This document shows, one piece after another, positions 1 through 6,237 of a stretch of DNA of 6,289 nt. This DNA is from Acidobacteriaceae bacterium (GTDB lineage Bacteria; Acidobacteriota; Terriglobia; Terriglobales; Acidobacteriaceae). The DNA is taken from contig PLKY01000271.1 of NCBI GenBank assembly GCA_003140785.1, positions 9,286 to 15,574 on the forward strand. The letters run 5' to 3'. Both the position numbers and the translations under genes were made by a program. The notes below the pieces were generated by a model. The model did no database searches. It was not told the DNA's origin and was given only the letters and a program-made list of their open reading frames with translations. The first letter of the stretch is position 1. Each line of letters begins with the position of its first letter.

Positions 1-1271
1 ATGAAGCCGAGTATCCACTGCGTCCCTCGGGGGTCGATCAGTTCACCACCATGGTCGGTCAAACGATCTCGTTCCCGCGCGATGCAAGCGGCAAGGTAAC
101 AGGGTACGAGCAGAATGGCACGTTCCATCCTCGTGTATCCACAACCATCACGCCTGAATCCGCCGCGCTTGCCCGGCCCCGTCCCAAAGGGCAGGATTCC
201 CCTGCCGACTATCAATACCATCCTCCAGCCGACCTGCATGACGGAATCGCAGTCGGAGATACCGTGCAGTCTGATCTTGGAGTCGCCACAGCTAACGCCA
301 TCGTGCGCGCCATCCTCGACGGAACTTACAAAAAAGTGCGCAGCGTCTTGCTCTACCAGCGTGGCAAACTGGTGCTCGAAGAGTACTTCTATGGCTACAG
401 TGCGGAGCGCACACAGCAGCTTCGTTCTGCAACCAAGTCCGTCGTCAGCACGCTTGCGGGCATCGCCATCGACCGCGGCGCCCTCTCAGGAGTCAACGAG
501 CGCGTGCTGCCGCTTATGAGCTATGAGACCTATGACCACCCCGACCCGCGCAAGGCAGCCATGACACTGGACAATTTCCTCTCCATGAGCTCCGGGCTGG
601 ATTGCAACGACCATAGCTCTACGTCTCCGGGGCGCGAAACAGAGATTGATAACCAGCCCGACTGGGTCAAGGCGACTCTCGATCTGCCGATGATCAACGA
701 TCCCGGAGCCGGGGCATACTACTGCTCCGGCGGCGTGGCTGTTGTCGGCCAGGCCATTGAGAAGGCGGTTCACAAGCGGGTTCCGGAGTTCGCGCAGGCA
801 AACCTCTTTGGCCCGCTGGGAATTGCGCGCTCCAATTGGACGTGGAACTACGACCTGACCAACGCGGATAAGGAATACTCCCAGATCCACTTGCGCCCCC
901 GCGACATGCTCAAACTTGGCATTCTCTTCGCGAACGGCGGCCGCTGGCACGGACGCCAGATCATCTCCGAGTCGTGGGTGCGCACATCGATCGCCGAGCA
1001 CAGCCATGTGGACAATACCAGCTATGGCTACTTCTGGTGGCGGCCCTGGTTGAATGTAGAAACACCCGCCGGCTCCCAGCACGTGGATGTAGCGGCTGCC
1101 CAGGGCAACGGCGGACAAAAGATTTATCTCGTCCCGCAGTACGACCTCGTCGCTGTTTTCACCGCAGGTGGCTACAACGCGGAGTCCACTCCGCCAAATA
1201 CGATCATGGCGAAGATCATTCTTCCCAGGTTGATGAACGTTTCGAGTCATCGCGGGGTGCCCCACCGCTGA
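1..1271 (+). CDS. Serine hydrolase, class C beta-lactamase-like (5' partial)
   Basis: Penicillin-binding-protein/beta-lactamase fold serine hydrolase, probably periplasmic or exported; substrate unknown (esterase, peptidase or amide hydrolase are all possible in this family). Numbering from the Met at 51, the nucleophile motif SxxK is S126-A-T-K129 within RSATKSV, the second motif (Y-x-N/S) is Y224-C-S226, and the third (H/K-x-G) is replaced by QGNGG at 351-355, followed by the usual hydrophobic strand IYLVPQYDLVAVF. The block LRPRDMLKLGILFANGG (281-297) is typical of this family. Two cysteines, C185 and C225, flank active-site segments. The reading frame is open to the left edge (from base 3) and the residues before Met51 (YPLRPSGVDQF) continue a family-like pattern, while no Shine-Dalgarno precedes base 51. 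The true start is therefore upstream and the window shows only the end of an N-terminal segment (FPRDASGKVTG), which resembles the small beta-barrel domains often attached to these hydrolases. The gene converges on the acetyltransferase gene. Confidence 0.92.
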   Translation, partial: EAEYPLRPSGVDQFTTMVGQTISFPRDASGKVTGYEQNGTFHPRVSTTITPESAALARPRPKGQDSPADYQYHPPADLHDGIAVGDTVQSDLGVATANAIVRAILDGTYKKVRSVLLYQRGKLVLEEYFYGYSAERTQQLRSATKSVVSTLAGIAIDRGALSGVNERVLPLMSYETYDHPDPRKAAMTLDNFLSMSSGLDCNDHSSTSPGRETEIDNQPDWVKATLDLPMINDPGAGAYYCSGGVAVVGQAIEKAVHKRVPEFAQANLFGPLGIARSNWTWNYDLTNADKEYSQIHLRPRDMLKLGILFANGGRWHGRQIISESWVRTSIAEHSHVDNTSYGYFWWRPWLNVETPAGSQHVDVAAAQGNGGQKIYLVPQYDLVAVFTAGGYNAESTPPNTIMAKIILPRLMNVSSHRGVPHR

Positions 1272-1395
1272 TCCGCCCGGAGATGCAGGAATGCTCCACC
1301 CTTCCCGCGGTTTCAGCACGGAAGTGTGTGATAGCACAGTTCACATCCTTCTTGTGCTGTTGAAGCTGCAATTTCGCTTACGCCAAATCGCCAAC

Positions 1396-1941
1396 TCACG
1401 CGCCGAAGCGCATGAAATAGCTCAAAACATCCGCCCGGACGCCCGGCGAAAGGTTCGGAAACTCGGTGTGAGCATGCCATGTTCCCTCGCACCGAAATCC
1501 GCATTTCTCCAGCACATGGGCGGAGGCGCGATGCTCCGCGTGGCACACAGCCTCGAGCCGCTTAACGCCGGTTCGACGGGCCAGCTCCACCATCGCCCGC
1601 AGCGACTCGGTGGCGAAACCCTGTCCCCATGCATCTTGCGCGAGAACGTATCCGGTTACGGCAGACACAGGGGTCCTGAACGCGAGACCGGTCCCACCCA
1701 GAAGAAGGCCCTCAGTTTCTCGCGAAAAAATCAGGTACGATCCCGCAGGCCAGAGTTCCCAATCCGCTTCGCTCCAGGTCAGGAATGCATAGGTGTCGGC
1801 GACGGTGCGATGCGTGGCCCAGCTCATATAGCGGGTCGCAACCGGGTCCCCGGCATAGCGCTCAAAGATAGCTTGCGCATCGCTGACGATGGGTCTACGT
1901 AGAAGCAGACGCTCCGTCTCCAGCCTCCTGGGCCCCTTCAT
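1396..1941 (-). CDS. GNAT family N-acetyltransferase, RimJ/RimL type
   Basis: Acetyl-CoA-dependent N-acetyltransferase of 181 residues, the normal size for the RimJ/RimL-like branch of GNAT; cytoplasmic, with no signal or membrane segment. The N-terminus has the typical opening LETERLLLRRP (7-17). Motif A, which binds the pyrophosphate of acetyl-CoA, is the strand GYVLAQDAWGQGFATESL (97-114) with the loop WGQGFA at 105-110. Motif B is HRASAHVLEKCGF (137-149); the position usually held by Asn in the N-x-x-S pattern is His137 here. RimJ and RimL acetylate ribosomal protein N-termini, but many relatives modify small molecules or antibiotics, so the acceptor cannot be named. The ATG at 1941 is preceded on the minus strand by two GGAG boxes (1949-1946 and 1955-1952), 4 and 10 bases from the start; the more distant one is better placed. 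The gene begins 18 bases after the VOC stop codon, suggesting co-transcription. Confidence 0.92.
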   Translation of the reverse strand: MKGPRRLETERLLLRRPIVSDAQAIFERYAGDPVATRYMSWATHRTVADTYAFLTWSEADWELWPAGSYLIFSRETEGLLLGGTGLAFRTPVSAVTGYVLAQDAWGQGFATESLRAMVELARRTGVKRLEAVCHAEHRASAHVLEKCGFRCEGTWHAHTEFPNLSPGVRADVLSYFMRFGA

Positions 1942-1959
1942 CGATCTCCATCTCCGTGC

Positions 1960-2367
1960 TCACGAACTGTGCTCTATCGGTTTGCCGATCTCCCAGTGGT
2001 GCCCAAACGGATCGACAACGCGGCCGATGCGCCAGCCGTACGACTGGTCGACAACAGGCCACAAGCTCTTTGCTCCAGACGCCACGACCTGGTTGAAGAC
2101 GCCGTCGGGATCATCCACCACCAGCACCATCCGCACGGTGCTGCCGCCAAGACTCTCGGGGCTGAAGTTCTGGTGCTCCGGCGCTTCGTCGGCGAGCCAG
2201 AAGTCGCAATCGCCGATGGACAGCTGTGCCACGACTGCCCCATCAGGGCTCTCGGTGCGAAATTTCTCAACCGCGCCAAATGCCGTCTTATAGAACTCAA
2301 TTGCAGCAATCCCTCTTCGCACGGCGAGCAGCGGCGCCACCGTCACCTTCTTCATTGCTTCAGGCAA
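1960..2367 (-). CDS. VOC superfamily protein, PhnB-like (glyoxalase/bleomycin-resistance fold)
   Basis: Small cytoplasmic protein of 135 residues with the paired beta-alpha-beta-beta-beta architecture of the vicinal-oxygen-chelate superfamily, closest in pattern to PhnB-like proteins. Visible landmarks are AAIEFYKTAFGAVE (21-34), the strand LSIGDCDFWLADE (49-61), the second-half strand VRMVLVVDDPDGVFNQVVASG (78-98, shown here as the region ending at Gly98), and the C-terminal signature YGWRIGRVVDPFGHHWEI (110-127). Such proteins bind a metal or small ligand; the substrate here is unknown, and glyoxalase I or antibiotic-resistance activity should not be assumed. The start is taken as TTG at 2367-2365 because GAGGAG sits 7 bases before it, whereas the in-frame ATG at 2355 (Met5) is 19 bases from that site. 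It follows the kinase gene by 53 bases and precedes the acetyltransferase by 18 bases in the same direction. The alternative of a 131-residue product from the ATG cannot be excluded. Confidence 0.9.
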   Translation of the reverse strand: MPEAMKKVTVAPLLAVRRGIAAIEFYKTAFGAVEKFRTESPDGAVVAQLSIGDCDFWLADEAPEHQNFSPESLGGSTVRMVLVVDDPDGVFNQVVASGAKSLWPVVDQSYGWRIGRVVDPFGHHWEIGKPIEHSS

Positions 2368-2374
2368 AAGTCAT

Positions 2375-2380
2375 CTCCTC
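2375..2380 (-). promoter_or_regulatory. Ribosome binding site deciding a TTG start for the VOC gene
   Basis: On the minus strand GAGGAG lies 7 bases before the TTG at 2367. The competing in-frame ATG is 19 bases away, too far for this site. An ATG that directly abuts the GAGGAG (2374-2372) opens only a four-codon frame ending in TGA and is too close to be used with it. Confidence 0.55.
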
Positions 2381-2420
2381 GGTTCGGCCAGGCGTCTTTT
2401 CTACGTTGCCCATGCAGGGT

Positions 2421-3857
2421 TCAATACGCTTGCAACTGATCCAACGGCAAACGAATGCGAAAACACGTCGACCCCGGCTCGGATCGAACGCTGATGTGAC
2501 CGCGATGTTTGCGCACAATGCGCATGGCATTGTCGAGACCCAACCCAAGGCCATGTCCTGGCGGTTTGGTGGTGAAGAACGGCTCAAAGATCCGGTCCTG
2601 CAGCTCGGGCGGGATCCCAGGGCCCGTATCCCAGATCTCCACCAGTAGCATTTCCCCCTCGAGCCGACAAGCCAAACGCATCAGCCCCCGATTCCCAAGA
2701 GCATCCAGGGCGTTCTCGATCAACGCAGTCCAAACCTGGTTCAGCTCGCTCCCGTACGCGCTGATGTGGGGCAAATTCGGTTCGTAATCGCGCTCGATAG
2801 TCACGTTCGTCATGCGCGACTGAAGCATCTGTACCGTCGCATCTATGCCGGCCGGCACATCGACCTCGAGGATCGGCGCGCGGTCCATATAGGAGTAAGC
2901 TTTCACGGCACTGATCAAGTCGAAGATGCGGTCCGTCGAGTTGATCAGCGTCTCAACCGAAAGCGAAGTTCGCAAAAATCGTGCGAAGAATTGCAGTGCG
3001 ACGCAAATCTCTCTCGGCTCGAGAATCGCCCGCAACGCAGTTAGATCGTCAACGGTAACGCCTTGCTCGTTGAGTTGTGCCGCCACTTGCCAGGATTCTT
3101 CGCAGGGCAGATCACTCAACCAGGCGCGCAGGGATTCTTCGCGCGAGATCAGTCCGCTTGCATTCCCAGCTTCTGCGGATTCGCGGCGGCTCAAAACGCG
3201 CTGTTCCCAATCCTCAATGCTACGAATCTGTTCATCGGAGAGGCAGAGGTTCACCAGCTTAAAGCGATTCTGCCGGTTGGCGCGAAGCTCCGTGACGAGG
3301 CTTGAAGCCGCACGCTGCGCCGCCGAAGCAGGATTATTCAACTCATGTGCCAGGTTTCCCGCCAGCTTGTTCAGCGAAGCGAGTTTTTCCGCCTGCTGTT
3401 CGATCCGCGTTACCTCGCGCACGCGATCCAGAAGCGTAGAGACCACGCGCTGGGCCATCGAGGGGATGGCCTGAAGCATTTCATGGAAAAGTTCTTTGTG
3501 GATCGTAAGCGCCCAAAAGGGGGAGACGGCGAAGCCCTGGCCGCCAGAAATCTTCATGCGCGAAAAGGGAAGATAACCGGTCATTTGGCCCGCACGGCCG
3601 ATGAAGAGCTCCATCGGCCCGCCGCGCTGCCGGCGCACGTGAATCTCGCCCTTCAAGATGAGAATCATCCGATCGGCAGGAGCGCCCTCTTCAAAGAGAA
3701 TCTGGCCAGGGTCCCCGACAACTTCTTCTCCATGACGCGCCAGCCACAACCTGTCTTCCAGCGCTAGACCATTCAGAGGGACCACTCGCTCCAGTGCGGT
3801 AGCTATCTCTTCAACGGGGGTAGGCGACACAGGGGCAGTTGCGGCAGGGGAAAGCAT
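2421..3857 (-). CDS. Soluble sensor histidine kinase with N-terminal cyclic-nucleotide-binding-like domain
   Basis: Cytoplasmic histidine kinase of 478 residues with no membrane segment. Domains in order: a cyclic-nucleotide-binding-like beta-barrel at about 25-130 (GQILFEEGAPADRMILILKG is its most typical part, 51-70); a helical linker to about 160; a dimerisation/phosphoacceptor helix with H171 in LAGNLAHELNNPASAA; about 100 residues of helical-looking insert; a second helix near 300-325 (ending AVKAYSYMD); and the HATPase domain with N box NQVWTALIENALDAL (373-387, N382 key), G1 box DTGPGIP (410-416), F box FEPFFTTKP (424-432) and G2 box GHGLGLGL (434-441). It should autophosphorylate on H171 and pass phosphate to a regulator not present in the window. 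The barrel lacks the usual FGE and R-x-A phosphate-binding signature, so cAMP or cGMP may not be the ligand. From memory, kinases with the AYGSELNQVW/SYSYMD pattern often neighbour a response-regulator/thioredoxin-reductase fusion. The ATG at 3857 has AGGAGG 8 bases upstream, and a stop codon in frame shortly above it rules out a longer form. Confidence 0.94.
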   Translation of the reverse strand: MLSPAATAPVSPTPVEEIATALERVVPLNGLALEDRLWLARHGEEVVGDPGQILFEEGAPADRMILILKGEIHVRRQRGGPMELFIGRAGQMTGYLPFSRMKISGGQGFAVSPFWALTIHKELFHEMLQAIPSMAQRVVSTLLDRVREVTRIEQQAEKLASLNKLAGNLAHELNNPASAAQRAASSLVTELRANRQNRFKLVNLCLSDEQIRSIEDWEQRVLSRRESAEAGNASGLISREESLRAWLSDLPCEESWQVAAQLNEQGVTVDDLTALRAILEPREICVALQFFARFLRTSLSVETLINSTDRIFDLISAVKAYSYMDRAPILEVDVPAGIDATVQMLQSRMTNVTIERDYEPNLPHISAYGSELNQVWTALIENALDALGNRGLMRLACRLEGEMLLVEIWDTGPGIPPELQDRIFEPFFTTKPPGHGLGLGLDNAMRIVRKHRGHISVRSEPGSTCFRIRLPLDQLQAY

Positions 3858-3865
3858 GAGGGGGA

Positions 3866-3871
3866 CCTCCT
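3866..3871 (-). promoter_or_regulatory. Strong ribosome binding site of the sensor kinase
   Basis: A full AGGAGG on the minus strand stands 8 bases before the ATG at 3857, ideal spacing. It confirms the kinase start, and the in-frame TGA at 3884-3882 leaves no room for an upstream alternative. Confidence 0.75.
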
Positions 3872-3883
3872 GGTTGCAGGTTC

Positions 3884-3910
3884 AGAATAGCTGATTTGTG
3901 TCCAGCTCAA
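3884..3910 (-). promoter_or_regulatory. Possible promoter of the kinase-VOC-GNAT set
   Basis: On the minus strand TTGAGC (3910-3905) and TATTCT (3889-3884) form a -35/-10-like pair, but the spacer is only 15 bases against the usual 16 to 18. It is well placed for a short leader before the kinase. This is a weak match and could be chance in a 166-base region. Confidence 0.22.
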
Positions 3911-3979
3911 TCCTCCTCTGTGACAGATTTCAAGGTCGTTTGTTGCGAATCGGTGTCCACGAAGAACAGGAAGCTTGAA

Positions 3980-3988
3980 TGCTATGAT
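3980..3988 (+). promoter_or_regulatory. Candidate extended -10 promoter of the alpha-galactosidase gene
   Basis: TGCTATGAT fits the extended -10 pattern TGnTATAAT with one mismatch. Transcription would start near 3995 and give a leader of about 30 bases. No convincing -35 hexamer is seen at the right distance, which extended -10 promoters can tolerate. No clear operator palindrome for a sugar-responsive repressor is visible around it. Confidence 0.4.
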
Positions 3989-4023
3989 GGGTCGGTTTGC
4001 AGTAGAAGGAAGAGAAATCGCTC

Positions 4024-6237
4024 ATGCTGAAAACCTTTTCAGGATTTGTGCTGCTGACCGCCTCAATGACCATCATGGCCCAGACCCCCACATTCGATAA
4101 CGACGCGAAAACCTTTCGTCTCGACGGCGGGGATGTCTCGTATGTGTTCGGCGTCAATCCGCGCGGCGAGTTGCAGCAGCTTTACTGGGGTGGACGTCTC
4201 GCGGCGACCGATCATTTTCCGCAAGCAGCCCCCATGCCCGAGTGGGCATCCTTCGATACCTCCTACACCAACACCCCACAGGAGTACGCCGGCTGGGGCA
4301 ATGGTCTCTACAACGAGCCCTCTCTCAAGATCACTTTTGCCGATGGCAATCGCGATCTGGTGCTTCACTACGAAAGCCACAAAGTGACAGAGCGCGGCTT
4401 CGACATCGTACTCAAAGACATCAAAACCGCAATCTTCGTCACTCTGCACTACTCCATCGATCCGGACAGCGGCATCCTCGCACGTTCCGCGATCATCGAG
4501 AACAAAGAATCGCAACCCGTCACCATTGAGCAGGCCGCCGCCGCGGCATGGGCCGTGCCGCCCGGCCACTACACCATGAATTACCTGACGGGCCGCTGGG
4601 CCGGCGAGTGGACGTTAACGCAAGAGCCGATTCATCCCGGCGCGCGCATCATCGAAAGCTGTCGCGGCTCCACCGGCCATCAAGCCAACCCCTGGTTTGC
4701 GATTCAGTCCGGCGACCCCGATGAAAACCACGGCGAAGTCTGGTTCGGCGCGCTCGCCTGGTCCGGCTCCTGGCGCATCACCGTCGAGCAGGACCAGCTC
4801 GACTCCGTGCGCATCACCGGCGGCTTCAATCCTTTCGATTTCGGCTACGTCCTCAAGCCCGGCGAGTCGCTCGAGACCCCCGTCTTCTACGGCGGCTACG
4901 CAGCGCATGGATTAGGCGAAGCCTCGCGCATCCTCCATCATTTTGAAATCGCCCACGTGCTCCCGCACCGCATCGGAGAAGGCGACACCGCCGCACCCAA
5001 ACCCCGCCCCGTGATTTACAACTCATGGGAAGCGACAGAAATGAATGTGACCGAAGCCGGCCAGGAAGCCCTCGCCGAAAAAGTCGCTGCCCTTGGCATC
5101 GACCGCTTCGTCATGGACGACGGCTGGTTCGGCCAGCGCAAGACCGACCACGCAGGACTCGGCGACTGGTACGTCAACACCGAGAAATTTCCGCACGGCC
5201 TCAAGCCCCTCATCGACAAAGTCCACTCGCTCGGCATGGACTTCGGCCTCTGGGTCGAGCCCGAGATGGTCAACCCCGACTCCGACCTCTATCGCAAGCA
5301 CCCCGACTGGGTGCTCAACTTCCCCGGCCGCCCGCGCACCGAGCAGCGCAATCAGCTCGTGCTCAACCTCGCCCGCCCTGACGTGCGCGCCTACGTCTAC
5401 GGCTTCCTCGACAAGCTCCTCACCGAAAACGATATTGCCTTTCTCAAGTGGGACTACAACCGCAACTGGAGCGAGCCCGGATGGGATCAGCTCCCGCCCG
5501 CCGAGCAGAAAAAAGTCTACGTCGAGTTCACGCGCAACCTCTACTCCATCCTCGCCGAGCTCAAAACCAAGCACCCCAAGGTCGAACTCGAATCCTGCTC
5601 CGGCGGCGGCGGCCGTGTCGATCTCGGCATCCTCCAATACGCCGACGAAGTCTGGCCTTCCGACAACACCGACCCCTTCGATCGCCTCACGCAGCAGGAC
5701 GGCTTCACCTACGTCTACACGCCGCAGGTCATGATGGCCTGGGTCACCGACTCGCCGCACTGGCTCAACAAGCGCACCACATCGCTCGAATACCGCATGT
5801 TGAGTTCAATGCAAGGCTCTCTCGGCATCGGCGCCAACATCGCCAAGTGGAGCGACGAAGAAGCGGCCACCGCGAAACGCCTCATCGCCGCCTACCACCA
5901 GGTGCAGCCCACCATCGTGCAAGGCAATCTCTACCGCCTCATCTCACCGCGCAACGGGAGCGAGTTCTCCGCCACGCAAACCGTGAACCGCGACAAGAGC
6001 CAGTCGGTCGTCTTTCTGTTCATTCACTCCACGCAGGAAGGACGAATCTTCCCGCGCCTGAAACTTCAGGGCCTCGATCCTGCGGCCCAATACGCACTCA
6101 CGCCCATCGAAGACAAGCCTTCACCCACAACGCCAACCACCGCCAGCGGCGCATGGTGGATGAACCGCGGCCTGGACATGAGCGAAGACTTCCGCGGCGA
6201 CTACCAGGCCGCCGCCTTCCGGCTGGATCGAAAATAG
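4024..6237 (+). CDS. Exported alpha-galactosidase, glycoside hydrolase family 36
   Basis: Retaining alpha-galactosidase of 737 residues, close to the usual bacterial GH36 length, which releases terminal alpha-galactosyl units from substrates such as melibiose, raffinose-type sugars or galactomannan. A signal peptide is visible: basic start MLKTFSG, hydrophobic FVLLTASMTIM, likely cleavage after A19 before QTPTF, so it is probably periplasmic or outside. Domains: N-terminal beta-sandwich (about 25-310), catalytic barrel (about 325-620), C-terminal beta domain (about 645-735). Catalytic landmarks are MDDGWFG (364-370), GLWVEPEMVNPDS (408-420), the nucleophile D477 in FLKWDYN, CSGGGGR (525-531) and the acid/base D547 in SDNTD. 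All key residues are present and the frame is intact. Position 213 is Cys in IESCRGSTGHQ, where I expect Arg in many relatives. The start is supported by a purine-rich AAGGAAGAG about 10 bases upstream and by the signal peptide. It is transcribed away from the kinase and no other sugar gene is in the window. Confidence 0.96.
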   Translation: MLKTFSGFVLLTASMTIMAQTPTFDNDAKTFRLDGGDVSYVFGVNPRGELQQLYWGGRLAATDHFPQAAPMPEWASFDTSYTNTPQEYAGWGNGLYNEPSLKITFADGNRDLVLHYESHKVTERGFDIVLKDIKTAIFVTLHYSIDPDSGILARSAIIENKESQPVTIEQAAAAAWAVPPGHYTMNYLTGRWAGEWTLTQEPIHPGARIIESCRGSTGHQANPWFAIQSGDPDENHGEVWFGALAWSGSWRITVEQDQLDSVRITGGFNPFDFGYVLKPGESLETPVFYGGYAAHGLGEASRILHHFEIAHVLPHRIGEGDTAAPKPRPVIYNSWEATEMNVTEAGQEALAEKVAALGIDRFVMDDGWFGQRKTDHAGLGDWYVNTEKFPHGLKPLIDKVHSLGMDFGLWVEPEMVNPDSDLYRKHPDWVLNFPGRPRTEQRNQLVLNLARPDVRAYVYGFLDKLLTENDIAFLKWDYNRNWSEPGWDQLPPAEQKKVYVEFTRNLYSILAELKTKHPKVELESCSGGGGRVDLGILQYADEVWPSDNTDPFDRLTQQDGFTYVYTPQVMMAWVTDSPHWLNKRTTSLEYRMLSSMQGSLGIGANIAKWSDEEAATAKRLIAAYHQVQPTIVQGNLYRLISPRNGSEFSATQTVNRDKSQSVVFLFIHSTQEGRIFPRLKLQGLDPAAQYALTPIEDKPSPTTPTTASGAWWMNRGLDMSEDFRGDYQAAAFRLDRK

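Noticed and set aside
1..99. ATG at base 1 as a gene start
   Set aside because: The frame closes after 32 codons at the TAA ending at 99. The ATG is an accident of where the window begins; the hydrolase reads in another frame.
486..1337. Minus-strand open frame of 283 codons opposite the serine hydrolase
   Set aside because: The translation has no recognisable domain and no good ribosome binding site, and the opposite strand encodes conserved SxxK hydrolase motifs.
1327..1345. TGTGA and TCACA half-sites resembling a CRP operator
   Set aside because: The half-sites are separated by 9 bases instead of 6 and lie downstream of both convergent genes, so they are not a plausible CRP site.
1331..1360. 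Hairpin ATAGCACA / TGTGCTGT between the convergent genes as a terminator
   Set aside because: The stem is 8 pairs including one G-T pair, the loop is 14 bases, and no T run follows on either strand. Termination here is not supported.
1291..1902. Plus-strand open frame of 203 codons opposite the acetyltransferase
   Set aside because: It is Arg-rich without family patterns and is the shadow of the GNAT gene, whose acetyl-CoA motif is clear.
3803..3918. Leader frame starting at TTG 3910 on the minus strand after a GAGGAGG sequence
   Set aside because: The GAGGAGG is only one base from the TTG, too close to serve it; the 35-residue product is unremarkable and ends inside the kinase gene in another frame.
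3929..3979. Inverted repeat TTCAAG / CTTGAA before the alpha-galactosidase promoter candidate
   Set aside because: A 6-base inverted pair 39 bases apart is expected by chance in a region of this size, and it does not extend in either direction.
5093..5734. Plus-strand open frame of 213 codons overlapping the alpha-galactosidase gene
   Set aside because: Its product is a low-complexity Ser/Thr/Pro string caused by the third-base C bias of the real frame.
5023..5760. Long minus-strand open frame of 245 codons inside the alpha-galactosidase gene
   Set aside because: It is rich in Val, Gly, Glu and Ala with no family pattern, exactly what the reverse complement of C-ended codons yields. The sense frame has all GH36 catalytic motifs.
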